In this document: positions 45,225-54,005 of the stretch, piece after piece
How the letters are laid out: every line of letters begins with the position of its first letter
Position numbering within the stretch: position 1 is the first letter of the stretch
NCBI GenBank assembly: GCA_900551325.1
Contig: URVM01000014.1
Span: 1 to 64,000, forward strand
From: an uncultured Eubacteriales bacterium
GTDB taxonomy: Bacteria > Bacillota > Clostridia > Lachnospirales > Cellulosilyticaceae
Length of the DNA: 64,000 nucleotides
Direction of reading: 5' to 3'
The notes under the pieces: model-generated
Told to the model about the DNA's origin: nothing
Database searches by the model: none
Seen by the model: the letters and a program-made list of their open reading frames with translations, nothing else
Made by a program: the position numbers and the translations under genes

Positions 45225-46415
45225 TTAACATTTCGCATCTACTACGCCTAAGTAGCGATATGGATCGTCTACTTTGTCGCAAGTTAAGATTTCTGCAAGA
45301 TCAGTGTATACTTTTTCGATATCATCAACACGTACATCACGTCCACCTAAACCATAAATATAGTTTACAATAAGTGGTTTTCTTTCTTCGTAATACATTG
45401 CACTACATACTTCGTTAAAGAGTGGTGCACCTTTACCATTGAAACCATCACATTTATCCATAATAGCTATAGCCTTACAATGTGCTAATGTACTAGCTAA
45501 TTCTTCTGCTGGGAATGGACGGAATACTCTTAACTTGATTAAACCTACCTTTTCCCCTTTTGCACGTAGTTCATTTACAACCGCTTTTGCTGTACCAGCT
45601 GTAGAACCAATAAGAACAATTGCTCTTTCGGCATCATCCATCATATATTCTTCAAATAAACCGTATTTACGGCCTGTTAACTTCTCAAATTCTTCAGATA
45701 CTTCTAAAATAACTTCTTTAGCTTTTCTCATACCTTCAGCTTGGTTACGCTTATGCTCAAAGTAGTAGTTTGGAAGATCAAGAGGACCTACTGCAATAGG
45801 GTTAGCTGCATTTAGAAGATAATGCTCTGGTCTATAAGTTCCTACAAAATCTCTTACTTTATCATCTTCAAGTAAGTCAATGTTTTCAATAGCATGTGAA
45901 GTAATGAATCCATCATAACAGTTCATAACTGGTAAAAGTACATCTTTATGTTCACCAATTCTAACTGCCATAATTTGATTATCATAAGCTTCTTGGTTAT
46001 TTTCCCCATAAATTTGAATCCAACCCGAATCACGAGCTCCCATAGAATCTGCATGATCATTATGTATATTAATAGGGCCTGAAAGTGCACGGTTTACTGT
46101 TGCCATAATAATAGGCAACCTACTTGATGCTGCAATATAAAGCATTTCCCACATAAGTGCTAAACCATTTGCAGAAGTTGCAGTCATTGAACGTACACCT
46201 GCAGCACATGCGCCAATACATGCTGACATTGCTGAGTGCTCTGATTCAACAGGTACAAACTCTGTATCTACTTGGCCGTTATTTACAAAGCTTGAGAAAT
46301 ATTGAGGTACTTCTGTTGAAGGTGTAATAGGGAATGCTGCTACAACTCCTGGATTGATTTGTCGCATTGCAACGGCAACGGCTTCGTTACCAGATAATTT
46401 CTCGCGAATCGCCAT
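45225..46415 (-). CDS. porA: 2-oxoacid (pyruvate) :ferredoxin oxidoreductase, alpha subunit
   Basis: This 396-residue subunit has the Pyr-binding region AAFPITPSTEVPQ (about 29-41), TATSANGLALMWEM, ALSGPINIHNDHADSMG and the C-terminal transketolase-like region with VLIGSTAGTAK. It binds thiamine diphosphate together with porB. It is encoded 16 bases after porD. Comparing with the fused enzyme at 13.4-16.8 kb, the order of domains is the same but here they are separate chains. Confidence 0.92.
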   Translation of the reverse strand: MAIREKLSGNEAVAVAMRQINPGVVAAFPITPSTEVPQYFSSFVNNGQVDTEFVPVESEHSAMSACIGACAAGVRSMTATSANGLALMWEMLYIAASSRLPIIMATVNRALSGPINIHNDHADSMGARDSGWIQIYGENNQEAYDNQIMAVRIGEHKDVLLPVMNCYDGFITSHAIENIDLLEDDKVRDFVGTYRPEHYLLNAANPIAVGPLDLPNYYFEHKRNQAEGMRKAKEVILEVSEEFEKLTGRKYGLFEEYMMDDAERAIVLIGSTAGTAKAVVNELRAKGEKVGLIKLRVFRPFPAEELASTLAHCKAIAIMDKCDGFNGKGAPLFNEVCSAMYYEERKPLIVNYIYGLGGRDVRVDDIEKVYTDLAEILTCDKVDDPYRYLGVVDAKC

Positions 46416-46431
46416 AACTTTTTCCTCCCCC

Positions 46432-46734
46432 TTATGCTCTTACCATATCGATTGCGTCAAATGGGCAAACTTCTGCACATACACCACAACCTTTACAGTG
46501 ATCATAATCTATACCTACCATTTTTTTATCTGCTGCTAAAATTGAACTATCAGGACAAACTGGAAAACACATTAAGCAATGCTTACATTTTTCAGTATTC
46601 CATTCAGGTTTATCTGCTCTCCATCCCCCTGTTTCATAGTAATGAGCATTACCTGCACTTGTTACAACTCCACCTTGTGTGGTTTCTTGCCAAGGTGTAA
46701 ATGGTTCAATAATACATTTATCTTTATTTGACAT
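46432..46734 (-). CDS. porD: 2-oxoacid (pyruvate) :ferredoxin oxidoreductase, delta (ferredoxin) subunit
   Basis: This is a 100-residue subunit with two [4Fe-4S] motifs, CKHCLMCFPVCP and CKGCGVCAEVCP. It takes electrons from the catalytic subunits and passes them to external ferredoxin. Its start overlaps the porG stop by one base (TAATG). Confidence 0.92.
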   Translation of the reverse strand: MSNKDKCIIEPFTPWQETTQGGVVTSAGNAHYYETGGWRADKPEWNTEKCKHCLMCFPVCPDSSILAADKKMVGIDYDHCKGCGVCAEVCPFDAIDMVRA

Positions 46735-47309
46735 TACCCTCTTACCTCCTCTAAAGCTCTTTTAACAGCAGCCATATTAGGTTCGATAACTTGTGGCTTA
46801 GTAGCAAATTTATGTTTGAAAGATGTTTCCATAGATTCAATGAAAGTATCTTCATCCATAAGCTTAGCAACTCTAACAATAGCACCAAGCATTGGTGTAT
46901 TAGGGAAATACTTACCTAATGTTTCCATAGAGATCTTACGTGCATCGATTGTACATATACGACCTTCATAACCTTTTAACTTAGGTGCTATTTCTTCTGG
47001 TGATTTTTCTGTATTAACAAGAATAGCTCCTTCTTTTTTAAGGCCTGCTGTTACATCTACTACGTCAATTAAAGTTTCGTCTACAACAATAACATAATCT
47101 GGTTCATAAATATTTGAGTGTACTGTTACTCTTTCATCGCTGATACGGTTATAAGCAGTAATAGGTGCACCCATTCGCTCTGGGCCATATTCTGGAAAAC
47201 CTTGAATATACTTACCTGTATCAAATGCTGCCTCAGCTAATAATAAAGAAGCAGTTTTTGCCCCTTGCCCACCACGGCCATGCCAACGAATTTCAACTAC
47301 GTTGTTCAT
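46734..47309 (-). CDS. porG: 2-oxoacid (pyruvate) :ferredoxin oxidoreductase, gamma subunit
   Basis: This 191-residue subunit starts with MNNVVEIRWHGRGGQGAKTAS, a typical gamma-subunit beginning with the GRGGQG loop. Further conserved parts are FPEYGPERMGAPI and the NTEKSPEE region. The ATG lies 8 bases after GAGGAGGG; an earlier in-frame ATG gives a hydrophobic, unlikely N-terminus. It is the first gene of the operon. Confidence 0.92.
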   Translation of the reverse strand: MNNVVEIRWHGRGGQGAKTASLLLAEAAFDTGKYIQGFPEYGPERMGAPITAYNRISDERVTVHSNIYEPDYVIVVDETLIDVVDVTAGLKKEGAILVNTEKSPEEIAPKLKGYEGRICTIDARKISMETLGKYFPNTPMLGAIVRVAKLMDEDTFIESMETSFKHKFATKPQVIEPNMAAVKRALEEVRG

Positions 47310-47627
47310 GCATTGATCCCTCCTCATATTACTCTTGTGAATTATGTATAATATTTTTAAAACATAAAACAATTTTATCACTTTTATAATTTTATATCAA
47401 ATATAATGTGTATTGTATACAATATAAATTAATTTATATATAAATTATTGTTAATTTTTGTCTAAAACAATAAATATTTTGTCATTTACTTTGTGAATTC
47501 TTATTTCTCACAGAAAAAATCTTTTATTCTTCTTGTTAATAAATTGCTAATCTTTCTTTCCAAATTGAAGAATTAGGTTATACTATACTTACTATAACTT
47601 TAATAAAACTTATTTAAGGAGAATAAC
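47310..47627. promoter_or_regulatory. Promoter region between porG and the HNH-N-like gene
   Basis: This AT-rich divergent region holds a candidate porG promoter on the minus strand, TTGTTT (47367-47372), 16-base spacer, TATACA (47345-47350), and a perfect 12-base palindrome ATTGTATACAAT (47412-47423), 40 bases upstream of the -35. Such a palindrome is the usual form of a GntR-type operator. No plus-strand promoter of good quality could be named for the divergent gene. Confidence 0.4.
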
Positions 47628-48242
47628 ATGGCCAAATATAAAAAAGTATCTTCCCAGCTTACTACCCTTGAAAATTTACTTAGCTATAAATACATTACAA
47701 ATAGCTATAAACTCTTTTGGTATAGAAGCCTCATTTCTACTTCTAATGATAAAAAAAATAAGGTATCTATACATGATTTAGGCTTAAATATGATTGTACA
47801 TGCCTGGGAACTAGTAGCAGTAAAAGAAATAACTTTCGGACGTCTAGATAAACTCCATCGAGTTATTGAACTTATTTTAGACCAATATCATTTTCCTACT
47901 ACAAGTACTATAGAAGAAGTAAAAGCTTTTTTACCTACTATTAAAGACAAAGAAATTTTAGAACTTATAGAGGAAATTTCCGAGGAGGCTTGCCACGAAT
48001 TTATAGCACCTCTTTACGAACAAAAATTAAAAAAAGTAAACTTTAATAAACGTCATACTACAGTGGCTACTTTAAGCTTAGAAAATGCTACTGCACCTTA
48101 TAGCATCAATAGCGAGAAAAATAATATTCAAATTCATCCTGAATGGTCAGCTTACTTTACAAAAAATACTAAAGAAGCTCTTAACCTATTCCATGATTCA
48201 TTAGCATTTTTCTTAGACAGACATGCTATGAGTAAAAAGTAA
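47628..48242 (+). CDS. Solo N-terminal domain of an HNH-nuclease-associated family
   Basis: This 204-residue protein resembles the N-terminal part of a family of HNH endonuclease-containing proteins: SYKLFWYRSLI is followed by IHDLGLNMIVHAWELV and TFGRLDKLHRVIELI, and later IQIHPEWSAYF and LAFFLDRH. In the larger relatives (about 350 residues) an HNH nuclease region follows; here the gene ends and a terminator follows at once. No nuclease motif is present. It could be a cofactor, regulatory remnant or independent binding protein. The resemblance is from memory of family sequences. Confidence 0.5.
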   Translation: MAKYKKVSSQLTTLENLLSYKYITNSYKLFWYRSLISTSNDKKNKVSIHDLGLNMIVHAWELVAVKEITFGRLDKLHRVIELILDQYHFPTTSTIEEVKAFLPTIKDKEILELIEEISEEACHEFIAPLYEQKLKKVNFNKRHTTVATLSLENATAPYSINSEKNNIQIHPEWSAYFTKNTKEALNLFHDSLAFFLDRHAMSKK

Positions 48243-48248
48243 AAATCA

Positions 48249-48298
48249 AAAAGAGAGTAGTTTACCACTTGTTGTATATGGTTGAACTACTCTCTTTT
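48249..48298. terminator. Bidirectional terminator between convergent genes
   Basis: Arms AAAAGAGAGTAGTTTACC and GGTTGAACTACTCTCTTTT, flanked by A- and T-tracts, lie between the HNH-N-like gene and bofA. Confidence 0.85.
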
Positions 48299-48302
48299 CT
48301 AT

Positions 48303-48560
48303 TTAAAAGTTTCTATATATGTTTATAATATACATAATGAGTATCCCTGGAATACCTAGTAACATAGCTATAATAACACTTAGAATACTAATCCCTACTT
48401 GCCACATAGAGGGCATAAATAAGTCGCATATATAAATACAACAAATACCTAATAGCCCATTCTTAATCCATTTCACTACATATTGATCAAAAATAATACA
48501 AACCAGTAATACAGTACACGCTAAAAGACTGATTACAATGACAGGATGTATACCTTGCAT
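48303..48560 (-). CDS. bofA: BofA-like sigma-K processing inhibitor
   Basis: This 85-residue membrane protein has about three hydrophobic segments and a C-terminal LLGIPGILIMYIINI, the GIPG motif of the BofA family. In Bacillus BofA inhibits the SpoIVFB protease that activates sigma-K in the mother cell. The preceding gene is YaaL-like, the same neighbour pair as in Bacillus subtilis, which supports the call. A spore-forming host is implied. Confidence 0.8.
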   Translation of the reverse strand: MQGIHPVIVISLLACTVLLVCIIFDQYVVKWIKNGLLGICCIYICDLFMPSMWQVGISILSVIIAMLLGIPGILIMYIINIYRNF

Positions 48561-48609
48561 GCTTTTACCACCTCTACATAATCATATATTATATAGATAT
48601 GGACATCCC

Positions 48610-48858
48610 CTACATTACATTCCTATTTTCTTCGATTTCATAGTAAAGCTTCTTAAGTTTTCTAAGTAAATAACCATGTTTAATCTGGCTAGCCTTATAG
48701 TAATAAGTATAGTACTCTAGCAAATCGGGTTCAATAGTATCCGAAAAGTTATTCAGTGTTGCAGCCATTTCTTCATGTAAGGCCGTAATCTCATCTGCAA
48801 GCATTTGCTTTTCTTCTTCCATTTCTTGCTGTTTAAGCCTTTTTGTTTTTTTATCCAT
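48610..48858 (-). CDS. YaaL-like protein (DUF2508)
   Basis: This is an 82-residue, mainly helical, charged protein with a lysine/glutamate-rich N-terminus. The middle contains FSDTIEPDLLEYYTYYYKASQIKHGYLLRKLKKLY, in keeping with DUF2508. It is next to bofA, as yaaL is in Bacillus subtilis. No biochemical function is known. Confidence 0.75.
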   Translation of the reverse strand: MDKKTKRLKQQEMEEEKQMLADEITALHEEMAATLNNFSDTIEPDLLEYYTYYYKASQIKHGYLLRKLKKLYYEIEENRNVM

Positions 48859-48911
48859 AGCTTTCCCTCCTTTTTCAGGAGTATGCCCTAAGCCTAAAAA
48901 AACTATTCACC

Positions 48912-50207
48912 TTATCTTTGAAGAAGTTGCATAACTTGTTGTGGTCTTTGATTCGCCTGTGCAAGCATAGCTGTAGCTGCTTGAGAAAGAACATTTAACT
49001 GCGTATATTGTGCCATTTCATAAGCCATATCTGCATCCTGTATACGTGATAGAGAAGATGTCATATTCTCTTCACTTACTCCTAAGTTACCTGTTGTATG
49101 CTCAAGTCTATTTTGTACAGCACCAAGAGCAGCTCTTTGAGAAGATACCATTTCAATAGCATTTGAAATTTTAGTAATTGCACCTGCTGCTTCTTCTGAA
49201 TTACTTACACTAACCGCTGCTTGAGTTGGAGTCTTATCTGCTCCATCTGTAACATTAGCCTCTTTGCTATAGCCTGCTTGACCCGGCTTACCTACTAAGC
49301 CCAGTGCCTTAGCACCCATATTACCAATAGTTACAAGCATAGTTTGTTGTTTATTAGCACCAATTTGCAGTGTAATCTTTTGATCTATAATACCTGTATT
49401 ATGATTTTCTATGTAATTACCTTGTGTACCTACTTCTTTTGCTGTAACTTCTAATGTATTTTTAGGTGTACCTACATTAACTGTTACATTCTCTAATTTA
49501 TCTTTTAGTGTATTAGATATAGTTTCTGTAAGCTTAGTACTTCTATCTGCATCTGCAATATTCTTATCTAGTAGAGCTTTAATATCTACCCCAATACCTG
49601 AATCGTTATAAGCCCCTTCTTCTGAATTATAGAAAGTAACTGTTTGTCCATCTAATGTAAATCCTGTACCAATAAGTTTCTTAGCTGCATCCTCTGTTAG
49701 TGGAGATGGGATAGTAATTGAACCCTGTGCAGGTGTAGTATCTGTACCATTTTTCATTTCTTCAAATACAAACGGTGTTTCTTTTAAAGTTTCACCTTTA
49801 AGTAAAGATTTTGTATTAAACTCTGTATCTACAGAAACACGATTAATTTCAGAGCATAATTGATTAATCTCTTCTTGAATTTGTTCTAAATCACCTTCTG
49901 AATAACTACCATTAGATGCTTGAACACTTAATTCTCTCATACGTTGAAGCATAGCATGTACTTCATTAAGAGTACCTTCTGCTGTTTGAACAAGGGAGAT
50001 CCCATCCATTGTGTTACGATTTGCTTGTTGAAGACCTTTAACTTGGGCATCCATTTTGTTTGCAATAGCAAGACCTGCTGCGTCATCTGCAGAACGGTTA
50101 ATACGAAGACCTGATGAAAGCCTCTCCATTGTTGTAGCTGCCTTACCATTTGCCTTGCTGAGTTGATTCAGTGTTCTTAGTGCAGGAATATTATAATTTA
50201 TCTTCAA
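48912..50207 (-). CDS. hag: Flagellin
   Basis: This 431-residue filament protein has the conserved N-terminal coiled-coil domain (MKINYNIPALRTLNQL, RLSSGLRINRSADDAAGLAIANKM) and the C-terminal domain (VQNRLEHTTGNL, ENMTSSLSRIQDADMA) that polymerise. The middle of about 200 residues is variable. Start: the TTG gives a canonical flagellin N-terminus, and GAGG lies 11 bases before it; a GTG three codons upstream lies only 2 bases after GAGG. Cysteine occurs once (QLCSEIN). It follows fliS, whose product is its export chaperone. Confidence 0.93.
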   Translation of the reverse strand: MKINYNIPALRTLNQLSKANGKAATTMERLSSGLRINRSADDAAGLAIANKMDAQVKGLQQANRNTMDGISLVQTAEGTLNEVHAMLQRMRELSVQASNGSYSEGDLEQIQEEINQLCSEINRVSVDTEFNTKSLLKGETLKETPFVFEEMKNGTDTTPAQGSITIPSPLTEDAAKKLIGTGFTLDGQTVTFYNSEEGAYNDSGIGVDIKALLDKNIADADRSTKLTETISNTLKDKLENVTVNVGTPKNTLEVTAKEVGTQGNYIENHNTGIIDQKITLQIGANKQQTMLVTIGNMGAKALGLVGKPGQAGYSKEANVTDGADKTPTQAAVSVSNSEEAAGAITKISNAIEMVSSQRAALGAVQNRLEHTTGNLGVSEENMTSSLSRIQDADMAYEMAQYTQLNVLSQAATAMLAQANQRPQQVMQLLQR

Positions 50208-50314
50208 TTTACTCACATCCTCTTTTGTTTTTTATTACTTCTTGTACTTTTATTACTTCCTATATTTTCATAGCTTACTGTGTCCAATATAACGCCTTGC
50301 ATTTCTTATTTATT

Positions 50315-50755
50315 CTAAACTCTATAACCTCTATTAGGTGATTCTACTGTTATTTCATTTAAATAGCCTTTACCATAAGTCATGCCTGCATAAATGGTTT
50401 GAGCATTTTGGATAGTCTGTTGTTTGTTTGTATTTTCTTTTGCTATTTGATTATAGCCATTGTAAATAATCTCTATTAGTTTGTACGCCTCTTCTAACTT
50501 ACTATCTTCTTTATAGTGATTAATTAATAAATCTTGTACATATACGTAAAGTTGAAAAAGATTATGAGCCAGTTCTACTTCAAAGTTTAAATTCTCACAT
50601 AAAATAAGAAGTACTTCTCTTGCCTCATCAACTTTCTTTTTTCTAGCCTCTTCTTGGCACTTTATAGCTTCCTTGATACAATCTAAAAATAACTCATAGG
50701 TTACACACACAAGTTGGACATCTGTTGCTTCTGCTATATACGCTGTTGTTACCAT
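50315..50755 (-). CDS. fliS: Flagellin export chaperone FliS
   Basis: This 146-residue helical protein fits FliS in length and in its four-helix pattern: VTYELFLDCIKEAIKC, ILCENLNFEVELAHNLFQLYVYVQDLLI and EEAYKLIEIIYNGYNQI. FliS binds flagellin's C-terminus in the cytoplasm to stop early polymerisation. The ATG overlaps the stop codon of the preceding 50-codon gene (TAATG), so the two are translationally coupled. Flagellin follows after about 108 bases. Confidence 0.85.
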   Translation of the reverse strand: MVTTAYIAEATDVQLVCVTYELFLDCIKEAIKCQEEARKKKVDEAREVLLILCENLNFEVELAHNLFQLYVYVQDLLINHYKEDSKLEEAYKLIEIIYNGYNQIAKENTNKQQTIQNAQTIYAGMTYGKGYLNEITVESPNRGYRV

Positions 50756-50907
50756 TATTCTTTCCTTCCTTCTGCTTCATCTTGAGCTATTTCTTCGTCT
50801 ACAGACTCAAAATAATCTACAAAGCTTTTTACTATACTTAGTATATCGTCATTTAAATGAGATTGTTTTACTTTGGTCTCCTCGTTAGATAATGGCTTCA
50901 AATTCAC
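50755..50907 (-). CDS. Small acidic protein in the flagellar cluster (50 aa)
   Basis: A 50-codon frame runs from GTG (or TTG two codons later) inside the end of the 950-residue gene to a stop overlapping the fliS ATG. The TTG has AAGGAG 9 bases before, and the GTG has it 3 bases before. The product is acidic and helical (NDDILSIVKSFVDYFESVDEEIA). Coupling at both ends, no gap and no other use of the sequence support it as a real gene. Function is unknown; a flagellar role is suggested by place only. Confidence 0.65.
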   Translation of the reverse strand: MNLKPLSNEETKVKQSHLNDDILSIVKSFVDYFESVDEEIAQDEAEGRKE

Positions 50908-53737
50908 TATCTCCTTTTAATAAACTTGTTAGTACTGGTGCTTTAGCCTCTTTTGGCACTTCATAAGTTTCGCGACTTACCTCATATCCTAATTGTTTAA
51001 ATAGTCCTTGTAAGTGAGATTTTGCCTTTTCTAAAGCTTCTGCGGCCTGACTAGATTCTGCTTGCATTTGGTATCCAATATGATCCCCTTTAATAGTGAA
51101 GTAAGTTGTAACCGTACCAAGCTTCTTAGTTTCATAGCGCATAACTCCTGTAATACTTTCTTTTTCTAAATCTTTCTTAGCACTTTCTTCCTTCATATAA
51201 AACTGAACCATTTTAGTTTCACCATTAATCATATACGGAATTTGATAAATTCCCTCTTTATTCATAAGCTGCTTTTGTACATCTAGCATCTCTTCTAATT
51301 GTTTATAACTTTTATAATTTAAAACATCTCCTTGCTCCATACTCTGTTCCTTATAGTAGGTAGCCTTATGTTCTAATTCCTCTAGTACCTTTTCAAATTC
51401 TTCTTTCTTACGTGGTAGATTATCTTCTTCTAATCCTTTATCTACACCTGTTTTTCTAAGTAACTCTTTATATAGATCAGGATCTTTAGCCATCTGATCT
51501 ACCCAATAAATATTGGTAAGGGTAAGAGGAATTTTATGCTGCTTCATAGTCTCTACTACTTCTTTAGGCACATTCTTCACTACTTCTATCTTTTCTAATA
51601 TACTTTCTGGTAAAGTATTTACACCATCAAACTTACCTAATTCTTTCTTAATAGTTCCTCTAACAAATGGCATAATCATGCTCTTAAAGGTTGTAAACTC
51701 ATCTGTACCCATAGCCTCTAGTTCAAATGGCATATTTTCTGCCATCTTCACCGCATCAAGGAGCTTCTTAAGTTCCGTACTTGCTTCTTGAATTAGAGTA
51801 CGTCCTGACTTAGTTTCATAATTTAAAGATTCCAAACTACCAAACTCATCATCTATACCTACTTCAATATGTGAGTTTTTACCTGCATACTTAGTTGCTT
51901 CTTCTAACTGCTCTACTGTAAGAGGAAGTCCATTTTTGAACAAATAACCTGCTACTTGTTCTTTATTATTTAAGACTCCATTTAAAATTTTATAAAGTCC
52001 TATTAAGCTTTTCTTCTGTTCTTCGTTAATTTGACCTTTTTCTTCAAGAGATACAATGCTCTTTGCAATACTTTCTTTTGTCTTGATCATTTCACTTTCT
52101 CTAGACCATTCTAAAATAGTTCCTATAGATGCTTTATAAGGGTTTACCCCTTCTTTAATTAACTTAGCTGCTTCATAAGGTGTCATAACCTCTAAAAACT
52201 CATTAATTTGACTCATGGCAGATATAGCAGATTCTAAGTTCTCTACAGTTAAATCCATTCCATTTGTTATAAGTGCCTTAGCACTTTGTATACTAAGTGA
52301 ATTCACTGGTAAATCATGTGTCTCTAAAAACTGTTGTATTTGTGCCTCTACAGATTTAATACTTTCCCCAAAACGTCCTTCTGCTTGACTAAAGTGTACC
52401 TCATACAAATCTAGAGCCTGATGTATGGCTTCAAGGGTTGCTGTCCCTTCTGTTTCCATTTGAATATTTGTAGTAGCTTCTTTATACTGTCCTATCTGTG
52501 TAGCTACGTTCATAACTTGTCCAAGGATTTCTTTATTTTCACTTGTCACTGGTATATCTGCTTTTATTAAAGCTTCTTCTTGTATTTCGGCTTCAACTTG
52601 TCTTAATCCTTCAGCTACCTTAGCAAGCTCACTACTTTCAAGTGGTAAACGTGTACTTAATCTTTGTGCTGTTTCTGTGTTTAGTCTAGCTCGAATTTCA
52701 TTAATTTGTTTTTTAATATTTTCAGTTGTTTCATAAGCTTCAACTGTAGACTTTCCATTTAACGTGTTTTCACTTATAGTATTTTCGTTTATAACGTTTT
52801 CTTTTAATGTATTTTTTTCATCTACTTTAATTTTATCTGTTACTTGTTTTGTGTTTTTAAGAAGTTTTTCCCTTAAATTTTGTATACTTGGGATTTCACC
52901 ATCTTTGATTACTTCTTCTATAGTTCTATCATCTACTTTTGCTAAGTCTTCTTGGATAGACTCTATAGTTTCTTTACTATATAAACGCTTTTCATCGTCT
53001 ACTAATGCTTCATTTTCTCTTTTTGCTTCCACAATTTCTTCTACTTCTTCTTGACCTTGTTCAAAACTTTCCAAGCTTTCAATAGCTGTATGTATGTTTT
53101 GGATTTTTAGTACAGACTGTTCAGATACATCTATACCTAAATTTAATAACTTGTTCGTTGCCCACTCATTGCCCTCATTCACTTCTAGTCCATTCATACG
53201 TAAAACACTTTGGACATCTTCCTTTGTATAAGTACCAGTATTTATAGGTGCTGTTCCTGTAAAACTTCCTTTGTATAGATCGTTAATAGTGAGCGTACCT
53301 TTTGTTTGCATAGCATAGTGATACATACTATCTGTATGTTCTTTTAGTCTTTTTATTTTATCGTTATATTGTGTCTTAGATTTTTTAGTATACCCTTCTT
53401 TTTCAAGGCCTTTTTCTTCTTTTATATTTTTAAGCGTCTTGGCAATCTCTTCTCCACATAAGGTTTCAACATTAAAACCTTCTTTTTCTAAGTCTGCTAC
53501 TTCCTCTATACTTAGACTTGAAAGAATTTGCATTTCATCTTCTGTCAGATCTTTAGTCTTTAGATTTTCTTGCTTTCCATTATAGTAATTCTCTATTTCT
53601 TCTTGTTTGTCTGCCACTTCAAATAGAGTATATGGAATAGCTTTTACTTGTTCTGCTTTAATCTGTGATGCTTCACGTTTTGGCATTTCTTCTATTATAT
53701 AGCCTTGTGCTTGCCCTACTTTTATGGCATCAATCAT
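50885..53737 (-). CDS. Large FliK-like protein (DUF6240-type)
   Basis: This 950-residue, Glu/Lys-rich, mostly helical protein has no signal peptide or membrane helix. I think the N-terminal half (with RMNGLEVNEGNEWATNKLL near 180) corresponds to DUF6240. The C-terminal region (about 850-940, with MRYETKKLGTVTTYFTIKGD and LFKQLGYEV) resembles the FliK/hook-length C-terminal domain. It heads the flagellar cluster, and a sigma-28-type promoter lies before it. A hook-length ruler or secretion-linked role is likely but not proved. Confidence 0.6.
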   Translation of the reverse strand: MIDAIKVGQAQGYIIEEMPKREASQIKAEQVKAIPYTLFEVADKQEEIENYYNGKQENLKTKDLTEDEMQILSSLSIEEVADLEKEGFNVETLCGEEIAKTLKNIKEEKGLEKEGYTKKSKTQYNDKIKRLKEHTDSMYHYAMQTKGTLTINDLYKGSFTGTAPINTGTYTKEDVQSVLRMNGLEVNEGNEWATNKLLNLGIDVSEQSVLKIQNIHTAIESLESFEQGQEEVEEIVEAKRENEALVDDEKRLYSKETIESIQEDLAKVDDRTIEEVIKDGEIPSIQNLREKLLKNTKQVTDKIKVDEKNTLKENVINENTISENTLNGKSTVEAYETTENIKKQINEIRARLNTETAQRLSTRLPLESSELAKVAEGLRQVEAEIQEEALIKADIPVTSENKEILGQVMNVATQIGQYKEATTNIQMETEGTATLEAIHQALDLYEVHFSQAEGRFGESIKSVEAQIQQFLETHDLPVNSLSIQSAKALITNGMDLTVENLESAISAMSQINEFLEVMTPYEAAKLIKEGVNPYKASIGTILEWSRESEMIKTKESIAKSIVSLEEKGQINEEQKKSLIGLYKILNGVLNNKEQVAGYLFKNGLPLTVEQLEEATKYAGKNSHIEVGIDDEFGSLESLNYETKSGRTLIQEASTELKKLLDAVKMAENMPFELEAMGTDEFTTFKSMIMPFVRGTIKKELGKFDGVNTLPESILEKIEVVKNVPKEVVETMKQHKIPLTLTNIYWVDQMAKDPDLYKELLRKTGVDKGLEEDNLPRKKEEFEKVLEELEHKATYYKEQSMEQGDVLNYKSYKQLEEMLDVQKQLMNKEGIYQIPYMINGETKMVQFYMKEESAKKDLEKESITGVMRYETKKLGTVTTYFTIKGDHIGYQMQAESSQAAEALEKAKSHLQGLFKQLGYEVSRETYEVPKEAKAPVLTSLLKGDSEFEAII

Positions 53738-53766
53738 ACTATCACCTCAAAATTTTTCTATTATAT

Positions 53767-53794
53767 ATGTCGGTTAAATCTTAGTCTTGCTTTA
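53767..53794 (-). promoter_or_regulatory. Sigma-28-type promoter of the flagellar cluster
   Basis: On the minus strand TAAA (53791-53794), a 16-base spacer and ACCGACAT (53767-53774) match the motility consensus TAAA-N15/16-GCCGATAT at 10 of 12 positions. It lies 30 bases before the start of the 950-residue gene. Confidence 0.6.
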
Positions 53795-53865
53795 ACTTAT
53801 TTAAGCAAGCATAAGGACTTTCATTTTGGTATATATTATTATCAAGGCTGATTATGTGCAGTGAG

Positions 53866-53894
53866 TTGCAAAAATAAATGTTTTATTTTATAAT
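53866..53894 (+). promoter_or_regulatory. Likely promoter of the CNNM/CorC-type gene
   Basis: TTGCAA (53866-53871), a 17-base spacer and TATAAT (53889-53894) lie about 110 bases before the start codon. Confidence 0.55.
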
Positions 53895-54005
53895 GTGTCT
53901 ATTAAATTTTGCTAACTTTTATAAATTATTCATCTTATTTAGTTAGACTAAAGAGGTTCGCAAAATTACACATTATTTTTATAAACTTAGGAGAGTGATT
54001 TAAAA

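Noticed and set aside
47461..47515. Rex or Crp-type operator before porG
   Set aside because: Only half sites (TTGTTAA, TGTGA...TCACA with a 12-base gap) were found; spacing does not fit either consensus.
50217..50314. Sigma-28 promoter directly before flagellin
   Set aside because: The best match (TAGA-N17-GGCGTTAT) has poor spacing and mismatches; only the promoter before the large FliK-like gene was convincing.
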